This document shows, one piece after another, positions 8,191 to 16,991 of a DNA stretch of 64,000 nt. The stretch comes from Pedobacter hiemivivus. Its GTDB lineage: Bacteria; Bacteroidota; Bacteroidia; Sphingobacteriales; Sphingobacteriaceae. Both the position numbers and the translations under genes were made by a program. Location of the stretch: positions 179,848-243,847 of the forward strand of contig NZ_SJSM01000006.1 of assembly GCF_004331685.1 (NCBI RefSeq). The letters run 5' to 3'. The notes under the pieces were generated by a model, which saw nothing but the letters and a program-made list of their open reading frames with translations, did no database searches and was not told the origin of the DNA. Every line of letters starts with the position of its first letter. The first letter of the stretch is position 1.

Positions 8191-9513
8191 CTAGCGGATG
8201 TTTTGAGGTATGCCAGCTAACTCCACAATCTTATTTGGGATAGGAAGCGCATACCTCGGGTCGTTTGGTGGTAAGGTATAAGTTACCCCTTTAGCCTCTC
8301 TTGTTAAAGTCTCTTGGAACTCTGGTTCTTTATTTAAGCGTTTAAGATCCATCCATCTTGTCCCTCTCATTAGTAGTTCCTTTCTACGTTCGGTTAAAAT
8401 TACCTTTAAAGCAGCTTTTGCATCCGTAGCGGTCAAATCTGTAAATGGTGAAATTCGCTTTTTCAATAAAGTATTCAAATCCTTCATCGCATCAGTAGCG
8501 CTCCCAGCTCTTGCAAAACACTCCGCACGAGTCAGGTACAATTCGTCATTGGCGATACCCGTAAAATAACCAGTATACTGCTCTACATTACTATAATAGA
8601 AAGTACCATCTCTATTCTCTCCAAAATACAGGTATTTACGATTGTCATTTGCCGAATAAGTATCATAAAAATCTTCACTGATCTTAAAATCTATCATAGA
8701 ATCTGCAACAAACATCATCACTATTTCAGGATTTTCATAAAGCTCAATATACTGAAGTGGTGCATAATCTGTCAATGCACTATTAATTCTCAATGCTGAA
8801 TCAGCATATTTTCCAGCATTCACATAATCGCGCATAGACAAATAAGCCCTTGATAAATATCCATAAGCAGCAGGTTTCGAAGGACGCATGTTGTTAATTG
8901 GAACTGCAGGCAATAAAGGCACCGAAGCTTTAAGGTCTTTAATTATCTGCTCATAGGTCTCTTTTAAGTTTGGGCGTGTTGTTTTGACATTAAAATCACT
9001 GGTCTGTGTTAAAGGAATGCCATAATCAGTAGTAGCCGAGGCATTATCATAGCCTCTTGTCCATAAAGTTGTAGCCTCCAGAAAAGCACGTCCTCTAAAT
9101 AACAATGCTGATCCCTTTACATTATCCCATTTAGCAGCATTCATTCCTGTACGGTCAATCTTAGCAAGCCCCTCTAAAGAAATATTAGCATAATATACCT
9201 GTGCATAGGTAGTAGCCCAATCATTCGGCCCCATATCGGGGATACTGTTCTTGCTCCAGGTATAAAGATTCTGTTCATAATCCTTCAATTTATTATAATC
9301 TGAGCTCGTCTGATAATAATCATCGGAACTTAGAATTCCACTCAATACACTGTACAGATTCATTTCAATAGGATTGTCTAGCAAAGCCTGAAAGTCTTCT
9401 ATTTTTGTAGGCACCATTAATTTTTTATCTGGTTTTTCATCCAGAAATTTCTTGCAAGAAGCAAACATGCTTGCTGCTGCAAATAAGCATATATATAAAT
9501 AAGTTCTTTTCAT
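8191..9513 (-). CDS. RagB/SusD family nutrient-binding outer-membrane lipoprotein
   Basis: 440 residues. The signal peptide ends in a lipobox (FASC, Cys20), so the mature protein is lipid-anchored. The body has the SusD TPR-like features: an N-terminal FLDEKPDKKL motif, a central ALLFRGRAF helix and a C-terminal TERRKELLMRGTRWMDLKRL motif. It would sit on the outer face of the outer membrane as a lid on the SusC pore and capture the ligand. It starts 18 nt after the SusC stop. At 440 residues it is shorter than the ~500-600 typical of polysaccharide-utilisation SusD proteins, and no glycoside hydrolase is adjacent, so the ligand cannot be named. Confidence 0.92.
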   Translation of the reverse strand: MKRTYLYICLFAAASMFASCKKFLDEKPDKKLMVPTKIEDFQALLDNPIEMNLYSVLSGILSSDDYYQTSSDYNKLKDYEQNLYTWSKNSIPDMGPNDWATTYAQVYYANISLEGLAKIDRTGMNAAKWDNVKGSALLFRGRAFLEATTLWTRGYDNASATTDYGIPLTQTSDFNVKTTRPNLKETYEQIIKDLKASVPLLPAVPINNMRPSKPAAYGYLSRAYLSMRDYVNAGKYADSALRINSALTDYAPLQYIELYENPEIVMMFVADSMIDFKISEDFYDTYSANDNRKYLYFGENRDGTFYYSNVEQYTGYFTGIANDELYLTRAECFARAGSATDAMKDLNTLLKKRISPFTDLTATDAKAALKVILTERRKELLMRGTRWMDLKRLNKEPEFQETLTREAKGVTYTLPPNDPRYALPIPNKIVELAGIPQNIR

Positions 9514-9531
9514 GATTTAAGGTTTTATAAT

Positions 9532-12500
9532 CTAAAAATCTGCACGTAATCCAAATGCAAAGCTTGCTTTTGGATTTAAGCTATTGTTGTATTCTGGATC
9601 GACATCGTATTTATTCGCCTTCCACAGTAGGCCAAGATTACTTGCATTTGCATACAACTGTAATTTCTGGAAAGGGAGTTTAGCAATTTGACTCTTCCTT
9701 AAGCTATATGCAAGGTTGATGAATTGCAAACGAATATGATCTGCTTTGGTTACCAACACCTCTGACGAATTATAGAAACTCGTCCTATTTGCATTGGCTG
9801 CGTAAATCATTGAAGGAACATTGGTGTTTTGCTCATCTCCCTGTTTTTGCCAACGTAGCGCATAATCCGAATGACCAACTTTTGCCGAGGTAGCATCCAA
9901 TAAATCCGTATAATTAATAGAAGCACGTCTAAAATAATGCCCCATTTTATAGGTAACATTGACACTTAGTGATAAAGCTTTCCAACTTACCGTATTCGTA
10001 AAGTTACCAAATACCGTTGGTGTGGCAGAGCCACTGAACACCATGTTTTCGATCGGATTATTAACGCCAAGCAACTCTGTATAATTCTTAGAAACCTGCC
10101 CATTCAAATATCCCTGAGGATCCCCAGTTAAAGGATCAAGACCAGCCCATTTGTGCGACACCAAAGAATAAAGAGGTTGTCCAACCATTGGCGAAATACT
10201 CGTACCATTTGTCACATAAGCGTTGCCACCCAATGTACGCATATAGTAGTTTGTTACCTTATTGGTATTGTAATTGAAATTAAAATTTTGCACCCATTTA
10301 AAGTCACGATCTAATATCCTGCTACTAAGCGCTATATCAACGCCCTTTCCTTTCATATCGGCCACATTTTTGGTAATAGTACCCTGACCTGTAGTGGTAT
10401 AATCCATGTCAGCCGGACCGAATAAGTCCACCCCATTTTTGCTATAATACTCAACACTTCCAGAAAGAATATTATTAATCAACTCGAAATCGACACCGAT
10501 ATTAAAGATTTTTACTTGCTCCCATCTCAATTCAGGGTTCGCATAATTTTCTATCGTAGATTGAGGCAGACCAGTATAAAATGCGGAGCCCATACTAAGG
10601 AAGGTCGTCACCGCTGCTGTTCCTGGGCTCAAGTTTCCATTCACCCCATAAGATGCTCTAAGCTTTAAATAAGGCAAGAAAGAAACTTTATAGAAAGGCT
10701 CATCAGAAATGTTCCATCCTGCACCAGCGGACCAAAGTGGAACTCCTTTATCATTTGTTTTTACGCCAAAAAGATTGGATTGATCCTTACGAAGACTTCC
10801 AGAAAGCGTGTATTTTTTCTTATAAGTGTATGCTGCATTCCCATAATAAGACACGAAATTATACAATCTCTCACCTGAGCTAGGAAAGTCAGGCAAAGGA
10901 ACTAAACTACCTAACACAAAATCGGTATAACGTGTTTTGTAGTCAACTTTACCCGAACTCAGAAGGTCATCATCGTACCCGTAAAGCTCATTTCCGTCAC
11001 TTTTAGTTTTAGTGGACCTCAGCTCAGAACCAGCAATTGCATCAATGCGATGATCGCCATAAGTTTGGTTAAAATTCACTTGTCCACGAACATTCTGAGA
11101 AACAACGCCGACATTACTATTTCTTAAATACCCTCCATATGGGATTGCATATTCAACAACTCCTGTATTAGTGTTAATCTTTGACCCTCTGTTAATTAAA
11201 TCTCTAGCAAAAAAACTATTTACATCCTGAAGTGTCCTACCTTTATTTTGTTGATTCTCATATTGGTACTTCGCATCAACACTTAGACCTTTTATAATTT
11301 CATAATTCAGCCCAGCACTAGCAACAATACTTTGTAAATTAGCCGTAGAATTAATACTCTTATAATCTTCTAAGGGATAATATTTCCAATCTAATAATTT
11401 ACCAGCTCCAGCAACATCAGTATAGGCTCGTCGCAATATATCCATTGGCAAACTGTTGCCATTATCATCTTGTAACAAGGTGTATGGATAGCTTTTATAC
11501 CCAATTGCATCAGGAGCATAACCTGGTTTACCAGATTTAGAACTTGAATTTGTGTAGTACAAGCCTGTTGTGATTTGCAATTTATCTATTGGCTTAAAGG
11601 TGTTGGCAGCACGTAAGTTCATCCTTTCAGAGGTCCCTGAAAGCACATCTAATCCATGATCATATCCTCCAGAAATGTTATAGGTGCTTTTTGCAGACCC
11701 ACCCTGAAAGTTCAAAGCATACTGCTGATTTACCGAATTGTTATATAACAGTTTTGAGGCCTGATCTCTTGAATCAATTCCTCTTAAAGCATCTATTCTA
11801 GCCAATTTCTGATCATTAGTCAAGACCTTATCATATAATATTTCTACTACTGGCGATAAGGCGATCTTATTTCTATTTGCTTCAGCAGTTTTATAGATAT
11901 CTTTGCTAAACAAAGCTTTCTCTACATCAATAAAATCACTGGTACTCATTAACTTATAGTCGTACAAATCCGGCTTTGCAGTCAATACAACATTTGAATT
12001 AAAACCAATGGTTAAAGGTTGATTTAGCTTACCTTTTTTTGTAGTAATCACAATCACGCCATTCCCAGCTCTTGCTCCCCAAATAGACGCAGCTTGAGCA
12101 TCTTTTAAAACATCAACACTTTCTACATCATTAGGGTTAATATTATTTAGGTCACCTTCGTATGGAAAATTATCTAAAATAACTAATGGTGCTTGATTCG
12201 CATTAATGCTGCTGATTCCACGAATAGAATAAGCCGGACGATTAGGCGCTTTATCGAATGAAACACCATTTGTAATCCCATCCAAACGGGCAATGATACT
12301 CTTTCCAACCTGCTCATTAAGTTTTTCATTGCTGATGTGCGTAAATGAACCAGTTGCACGTTCTTTTGGAAGCGTTTGATAACCTGTACTTACCGTTACG
12401 CTCACTTCATCCAACTCACCAGCCTTAACCTCCATTTTAATTGAAGGATTAGCTTTAAGCTCATTCACGGTAATTTCTCTTGTTTTATAACCCAGATAAT

Positions 12501-13107
12501 TAATCACCAAGACGGCATTTTCATCAACACTTGCCAATTGAAACTCTCCGTTCCCATTGGTTTGTGTGGTTTTACTGCCGTCTTTAGTTTTTACTGTCGC
12601 GCCAGGTAAGGGCAATCCTTTTTCATCTAGTACCCTTCCTTTTACCTCTACAGCAGCAATGAAGTCCATTACTTTATCAAAAAAGGTCTTTTGTTTGATC
12701 CGGATCACAATACTATTGTCTTCAATAGCATAAGATAAAGGCTGTTTCAATAAGCATTTATCCAGTACCTCATTCAAATCAGCATTTTTAAAGTCAACAT
12801 TGATGGTTCTTGCTGCATTGATGCTTTTATCAGCATAAAACACCTCATAACCCGTTTGTTTGGTGATCTCTTTAAATATCTGCTCCAATGTTGCACCTTT
12901 CTGCTTATAAGTAAGTTTCTGGGCAAAACCAGCAGCAGCAACCTGTAACAGGCAGGTGGTCATGATCAATACGACTAATTTAACGCGCATAAGTAGTTTT
13001 CTTTTCTCAGTCTCACTAAATCTGCTCATCGCTAGATTTATAATGAACGGAAGTTTTTGAGGCAGCCGGGACTGTGGCATGCCTAGGTTAAAAGCATTTA
13101 ATTTCAT
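9532..13107 (-). CDS. SusC/RagA family TonB-linked outer-membrane receptor with STN signalling domain
   Basis: 1191 residues. The domain order is a long N-terminal lead, a signal peptide (about residues 41-63), an STN domain (about 65-135), a carboxypeptidase-regulatory-like beta-sandwich (about 155-235), a plug domain (about 250-355, with the LKDAQAASIWGARAGNGVI segment), and a beta-barrel ending in an FGLRADF-like terminal strand. It imports a ligand through the outer membrane using TonB energy. The STN domain is the part that talks to a FecR-type anti-sigma factor, and such a gene lies directly upstream. The signal peptide probably starts at the internal MRVKLVV methionine, so the true start could be about 40 codons later than the ATG used here. 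Confidence 0.93.
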   Translation of the reverse strand: MKLNAFNLGMPQSRLPQKLPFIINLAMSRFSETEKRKLLMRVKLVVLIMTTCLLQVAAAGFAQKLTYKQKGATLEQIFKEITKQTGYEVFYADKSINAARTINVDFKNADLNEVLDKCLLKQPLSYAIEDNSIVIRIKQKTFFDKVMDFIAAVEVKGRVLDEKGLPLPGATVKTKDGSKTTQTNGNGEFQLASVDENAVLVINYLGYKTREITVNELKANPSIKMEVKAGELDEVSVTVSTGYQTLPKERATGSFTHISNEKLNEQVGKSIIARLDGITNGVSFDKAPNRPAYSIRGISSINANQAPLVILDNFPYEGDLNNINPNDVESVDVLKDAQAASIWGARAGNGVIVITTKKGKLNQPLTIGFNSNVVLTAKPDLYDYKLMSTSDFIDVEKALFSKDIYKTAEANRNKIALSPVVEILYDKVLTNDQKLARIDALRGIDSRDQASKLLYNNSVNQQYALNFQGGSAKSTYNISGGYDHGLDVLSGTSERMNLRAANTFKPIDKLQITTGLYYTNSSSKSGKPGYAPDAIGYKSYPYTLLQDDNGNSLPMDILRRAYTDVAGAGKLLDWKYYPLEDYKSINSTANLQSIVASAGLNYEIIKGLSVDAKYQYENQQNKGRTLQDVNSFFARDLINRGSKINTNTGVVEYAIPYGGYLRNSNVGVVSQNVRGQVNFNQTYGDHRIDAIAGSELRSTKTKSDGNELYGYDDDLLSSGKVDYKTRYTDFVLGSLVPLPDFPSSGERLYNFVSYYGNAAYTYKKKYTLSGSLRKDQSNLFGVKTNDKGVPLWSAGAGWNISDEPFYKVSFLPYLKLRASYGVNGNLSPGTAAVTTFLSMGSAFYTGLPQSTIENYANPELRWEQVKIFNIGVDFELINNILSGSVEYYSKNGVDLFGPADMDYTTTGQGTITKNVADMKGKGVDIALSSRILDRDFKWVQNFNFNYNTNKVTNYYMRTLGGNAYVTNGTSISPMVGQPLYSLVSHKWAGLDPLTGDPQGYLNGQVSKNYTELLGVNNPIENMVFSGSATPTVFGNFTNTVSWKALSLSVNVTYKMGHYFRRASINYTDLLDATSAKVGHSDYALRWQKQGDEQNTNVPSMIYAANANRTSFYNSSEVLVTKADHIRLQFINLAYSLRKSQIAKLPFQKLQLYANASNLGLLWKANKYDVDPEYNNSLNPKASFAFGLRADF

Positions 13108-13153
13108 AGTTTTGTTTAGTTGGGTTAATGCCAGAAATGGTTACAATTTTTTC

Positions 13154-13221
13154 TTCCGGTGCATTACCGGAAAGGGGTTAACTCATCATTTTAACCGGAT
13201 CGTGCTGAGAACACGTTCCGG
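13154..13221 (-). promoter_or_regulatory. Structured leader between fecR and susC
   Basis: Three inverted repeats lie within 70 nt: TTCCGGT/ACCGGAA (13154-13172), GGTTAA/TTAACC (13176-13196) and a 10-bp stem with one mismatch, CCGGATCGTG/CACGTTCCGG (13195-13221). The last two share two bases, so they cannot both form fully. They sit upstream of the susC ATG on the minus strand. No clear T-tract follows on that strand, so this is not a plain terminator. It may tune expression of receptor versus anti-sigma factor. Confidence 0.4.
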
Positions 13222-13308
13222 CTTTTTTATAGTGCCCTTTTTGATTTCAGGATTATAGTAAATGTCTATTCATTTTGTTTGTTGGTTTTTGTTGATATGG
13301 TTAATGAT

Positions 13309-14529
13309 TTATTTTAATACGGTTATTCTTCGATCTTTAATTTTAAAACTCACTTCTCCAGTCATTTCAAGTCGACGTAGTACTTTCTCTACCCGATCAA
13401 ACCGGGATAATGTACCGCTAAAGGTTTCTTGTTTGGGCACGCTACCAGCATATACGACTTCTACATCGTACCAGCGTGAAATTTTTCTCATGATGCCTTC
13501 CAAACTTTCATTCTTGAAAATGAACTTGTTACTTTTCCAGTCTATGCTTCTTTCCAAATCAGCTTGCTGAACGACAAAATCATCAGCGGTTAATACAGCT
13601 TCCTGTCCCGGTTTTAAGATCACATTATGGCTTTTACCGGCTTGGCTAACTTTTACAACCCCTTCCAGCAAAGTAGTCTTTGTATTTGCCTCATCGGCAT
13701 ATGCATTAATGTTAAAATGCGTACCCAATACTTCTACCTCCTGCTTGCCACTAACGACAATAAAAGGCAGTTTTTTCGGTGCATTAATCTTGGCTACTTC
13801 AAAGTAAGCTTCGCCGCTTAATTCAACTTTTCTTTTGGTTAAACCAGAGAAGGTTGATGGGAACTTAAGGGAAGAAGCGGCGTTTAGCCATACTTTGGTG
13901 CCATCCGGCAAATTCACTTGATATTGACCTCCTCTCGGAGTGGTTAAGGTATTCATATGCCCAGGCGCTGCCTTGGTCGTACCTTCTTCTTTATTGTTAT
14001 AGACCAATTGGCCGCTTTGAGTTTTTGTGACCAGAGTACCAGCCTCATTGGCAAGCTGACCATTTTTTGCGTCTTCCAAGTTGATAACAGTACCATTGTC
14101 TAAAGTTAAAACAGCCTTATTCCCACCAGGAGTAATTACAGGTTGTTCGTCTGTGCTGGTATTTTGTGCTTGCTGATTTTCTGATAGGTTTTTGTTATTG
14201 AAAAAATAAAGACCAATCGCGCTAACCGTTAGCAACAAGGCGGCAACAGCGGTTAATCTGCTCCAGTTACGCTTCCTTATTATTCGCGTAACCACAGCGG
14301 ATTCAACATCCACTTCATGATTGAATACGTGCTGTAACAGATTCTCCTTTTCTGATGAATTTAATTGGTATTCAGGTCCTGTATTGCGGACTGCCTCTGC
14401 CAACAGATCGCTAAACTCCAATTCATTGGCAGGGTCGTTAACCAAGGTATAAAATTCTGCCAACTCAGTTTCAGAACAACTCTTATTTAAATACTGATTT
14501 AACAGGTACGGAAGTCTTTGATTCATCAT
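13309..14529 (-). CDS. FecR family anti-sigma factor / signal transducer
   Basis: About 406 residues from the ATG at 14529; the frame continues two codons further to a TTG, and the next ATG at 14526 is equally possible. It has a cytoplasmic N-terminal region (about 1-88), a single transmembrane helix (about 90-112) and a periplasmic FecR domain with GGQYQVNLPDGTKVWLNAAS and FEVAK motifs. A C-terminal DUF4974-like domain has IMRKISRWYDVEVVY. It relays ligand occupancy from the SusC STN domain to the ECF sigma factor encoded just upstream. Gene order sigma, fecR, susC, susD is the classic Bacteroidota arrangement. Confidence 0.93.
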   Translation of the reverse strand: MMNQRLPYLLNQYLNKSCSETELAEFYTLVNDPANELEFSDLLAEAVRNTGPEYQLNSSEKENLLQHVFNHEVDVESAVVTRIIRKRNWSRLTAVAALLLTVSAIGLYFFNNKNLSENQQAQNTSTDEQPVITPGGNKAVLTLDNGTVINLEDAKNGQLANEAGTLVTKTQSGQLVYNNKEEGTTKAAPGHMNTLTTPRGGQYQVNLPDGTKVWLNAASSLKFPSTFSGLTKRKVELSGEAYFEVAKINAPKKLPFIVVSGKQEVEVLGTHFNINAYADEANTKTTLLEGVVKVSQAGKSHNVILKPGQEAVLTADDFVVQQADLERSIDWKSNKFIFKNESLEGIMRKISRWYDVEVVYAGSVPKQETFSGTLSRFDRVEKVLRRLEMTGEVSFKIKDRRITVLK

Positions 14530-14622
14530 AGCCAATAAGCATTATTTAGTCCGTTATAGACCGTCTGCATATACATTGACACGAAAAAATAGGGCTCGGG
14601 GGAGTGTAGTCGAAAATAAATT

Positions 14623-15243
14623 TTACGACACCAACAGCGTCACCACAACAATGGGGATTCCCATTTTTTTTAGATGTTTCCTTAAACCGCCGAGTGCTGC
14701 CTTCATGTGCGAATGAACAGTGGAAGGCGCAATATTAAGCTTAATCGCAGCCTGTTCATACGTAAGTCCTTCTTTATGACAAAGCGTATACACCGATTGT
14801 TGCTGAGGTGGCAACTTGGCAATAGCATCCTGCATCAGCTGCAGCGTATCTTTATAGGCCAACGACTGTTCGGTGGTATGATCTGGAAAATTCTCATCGG
14901 CCTCCAAACTATCCAACACCTTATCCTTTGCAATATTTCGCAGAGCATTGAAAGATAGGTTGCGGGCGATCCTATTGATATAGGCATCAAAATTTACAAT
15001 TGTTTCTAAAGACGCCCGGTTTAGCCAGATATTTAAAAACACATCCTGAATAATTTCCTCCGCCAATACCTTAGATCGCGTAAGTTTAAAAGCAAACGTA
15101 TAAAGATTGGAATACTTGGCTTCGAACAAGGCGGAAAAAGCAAGGTGATCCCCTTTAGCTGTAGCCTTCAGTAGTTTTCTGTCCTCAACTATTTCTTCTC
15201 CTTGCAGTCCTTCAGGCCCGCCGTATATTGGTGTAAGTGGCAA
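14623..15243 (-). CDS. ECF-type RNA polymerase sigma-70 factor (Bacteroidota FecI-like)
   Basis: 206 residues. Region 2 (about 30-95) includes FEAKYSNLYTFAFKLTRS and the EEIIQDVFLNIWLNR motif; region 4 (about 135-190) includes LPPQQQSVYTLCHKEGLTYEQAA and a helix-turn-helix. It should direct RNA polymerase to the susC-susD promoter when released by FecR. The start is uncertain. No ATG is available in frame before region 2, and the best candidate is the TTG at 15243. A good -7 box (15279-15286) puts transcription just upstream of that TTG, which supports it. Confidence 0.88.
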   Translation of the reverse strand: MPLTPIYGGPEGLQGEEIVEDRKLLKATAKGDHLAFSALFEAKYSNLYTFAFKLTRSKVLAEEIIQDVFLNIWLNRASLETIVNFDAYINRIARNLSFNALRNIAKDKVLDSLEADENFPDHTTEQSLAYKDTLQLMQDAIAKLPPQQQSVYTLCHKEGLTYEQAAIKLNIAPSTVHSHMKAALGGLRKHLKKMGIPIVVVTLLVS

Positions 15244-15278
15244 TTCTAATCTCTAACTATAAATACAATGCTGAATAT

Positions 15279-15286
15279 CAAAGATA
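15279..15286 (-). promoter_or_regulatory. -7 box of the ECF sigma gene promoter
   Basis: The minus strand reads TATCTTTG (TAnnTTTG), with a TTTC at 15305-15308, 18 nt upstream, as a three-of-four match to the -33 TTTG box. The predicted transcript start falls about 30 nt before the TTG start codon. Confidence 0.55.
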
Positions 15287-15302
15287 ATGTTAAATTTATG
15301 AT

Positions 15303-16337
15303 ATGAAACTTTTGGTTTACGTTCCGCAGCTTAGCCCGCGCATAAAGTACATCTTCAGCTTTATATTTAACGATATACTGAAGACCGAGATCGGTTTTAC
15401 CCAAGATCAAGAAGAGTTTACAAAATCCAACCTCCCCAAATTCAGTTATGCCCCGCAGCCCATTGGCGAGGAACTGTTTTTCAAAAGCACAAACCTGCTG
15501 CTGGAACATAAGTTAACTGAACAGCAGATAAAAATAACAACCTTTGGGGGGATCAAAGTACCTTTTCCGGTCCAAAAAAGCACACTGCCATTTGATGTCT
15601 TTGCAGCCTCCTTTTATTTTTTAAGCCGATACGAGGAGTACCTAGCGATCAGCGATCAAAAACATAAGCACTATCCGGCCGAATCCAGCTTACAATATCA
15701 ACTCGACATTTTAAAGCTGCCTATAATAGATGGATGGGCTTTGATCCTTAAAAACATCCTGGCAAAACACTTCCCATCCCTGTCATTTGGAAGCAAACAT
15801 TTTTCTTTTGATCCCATTTACGTCGATCATCCACCCCCGAAAACAAAAGACAGCAATATCGTTTCCAATACCATTACTTACCTAAGAACCTTTATAGACA
15901 AGACACGAACCAAGCGGAAGGAAAGACTTGCCGACATCAGCCGGGTAGTAGCGGATATGCAACACTATGGCTTTGTGCAAAATCCTCGCTTTTTTATTCC
16001 TCAAAAAAATGAACATCACGTTGGTTCAAACATACATATCCCCAAAAGCTATGTTAAACTCATAAAACACAAAGTCCAGAATGATTACAGCATGTATTAT
16101 CACAATCATCCTGGCTTCAGAGCAGGCACCTGTAGCCCCTTCTATTGGTACGATTTACAACTAGACAAAAACACGCAGCTGCTGCTACATCCTGTTGCCG
16201 CTACAGATATTGCTTTATTAAACAACAAAACAAGGGAAGACTTGTTATTACAAATTAATGAGCTTATAGACAGCGTTAAGCTCGTTAACGGTAATTTTTA
16301 CTTTTTATCTTCATGTAATGATATTCGACCTCAGTAA
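15303..16337 (+). CDS. DUF7033 / polysaccharide-deacetylase-like protein, reduced form
   Basis: 344 residues. The N-terminal half (MKLLVYVPQLSPRIKYIFSF, then PFDVFAASFYFLSRYEEYL) matches the N-terminal domain of Bacteroidota polysaccharide deacetylase-like proteins of about 430 residues. The C-terminal part (SMYYHNHPGFRAGTCSPFYWYDL, then VNGNFYFL) matches the end of their NodB-like domain. The middle, which should carry the AFDIDxAY-type start of the barrel and the HPS motif, is shortened and lacks both. Where relatives have a tryptophan-histidine motif the protein ends in FLSSCNDIRPQ. Catalytic activity therefore looks lost or altered. The last 20 nt overlap the upp start in another frame. 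Confidence 0.6.
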   Translation: MKLLVYVPQLSPRIKYIFSFIFNDILKTEIGFTQDQEEFTKSNLPKFSYAPQPIGEELFFKSTNLLLEHKLTEQQIKITTFGGIKVPFPVQKSTLPFDVFAASFYFLSRYEEYLAISDQKHKHYPAESSLQYQLDILKLPIIDGWALILKNILAKHFPSLSFGSKHFSFDPIYVDHPPPKTKDSNIVSNTITYLRTFIDKTRTKRKERLADISRVVADMQHYGFVQNPRFFIPQKNEHHVGSNIHIPKSYVKLIKHKVQNDYSMYYHNHPGFRAGTCSPFYWYDLQLDKNTQLLLHPVAATDIALLNNKTREDLLLQINELIDSVKLVNGNFYFLSSCNDIRPQ

Positions 16338-16962
16338 AACCAATTCTATTGCAAATGTTTTTATCGCTGAGATCAGGGATGAACAAATTCAAAAGGATCC
16401 CATGCGTTTCCGTACTAATATGGAGCGAATAGGTGCATATTTCGCATTCGAAATCAGTAAAACACTTATTTACCAGAATACAGAAACACAAACGCCTTTA
16501 GGTGTTGCCAAAACGGTACATTTGGCAGAACTCCCCGTTCTGGCTACCATTACCCGTGCCGGAATACCCATGCACAAAGGGATGCTTGATATTTTTGATC
16601 GCGCAGACTGTGCTTTTGTTGCGGCTTATCGAAAAGCGCATAAAAGCGGCCACTTTGAAATCGCTATAGAATATATTTCCTCACCCGATTTGACAGATAG
16701 AATCGTCATCATGGTAGATCCAATGTTGGCTACTGGCATGAGCATGGTGCTTTGTTGCAAGGAGTTGATGGGCAGATATAAAGTTAAAGAGTTGCATATC
16801 GTTTCCGCAATTGCCAGCTCAGAAGGCATTAGACATGTAAGGGCAAATTTACCCAAAGCAAAATTATGGATAGGGGCAATTGATGAAGAAATGACGAGTA
16901 AATCGTACATTGTGCCCGGATTGGGTGACGCAGGAGATCTGGCTTATGGCGCCAAGGTTTAG
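16318..16962 (+). CDS. upp: Uracil phosphoribosyltransferase
   Basis: 214 residues. It has the PRPP-binding loop VDPMLATGMS (133-142), an ITRAGIPM segment (78-85) and a C-terminal PGLGDAGDLAYG uracil-binding motif. It salvages uracil to UMP with PRPP in the cytoplasm. The start overlaps the preceding gene by 20 nt and the next gene, a pyrimidine nucleotidase, follows after 29 nt, which makes a small pyrimidine-salvage pair. Confidence 0.95.
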   Translation: MIFDLSKTNSIANVFIAEIRDEQIQKDPMRFRTNMERIGAYFAFEISKTLIYQNTETQTPLGVAKTVHLAELPVLATITRAGIPMHKGMLDIFDRADCAFVAAYRKAHKSGHFEIAIEYISSPDLTDRIVIMVDPMLATGMSMVLCCKELMGRYKVKELHIVSAIASSEGIRHVRANLPKAKLWIGAIDEEMTSKSYIVPGLGDAGDLAYGAKV

Positions 16963-16991
16963 CAGGTTCCCTGCCTTTTAAACATTACAAA

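Noticed and set aside
13195..13229. Plus-strand terminator after the CCGGATCGTG hairpin
   Set aside because: The T-run is on the plus strand, but no plus-strand gene lies upstream within several kilobases; it more likely acts as mRNA structure on the minus strand.
15303..16337. Frameshift at the 3' end of the deacetylase-like gene
   Set aside because: The DNA downstream is occupied by upp in another frame, with no continuation of the deacetylase family in any frame.
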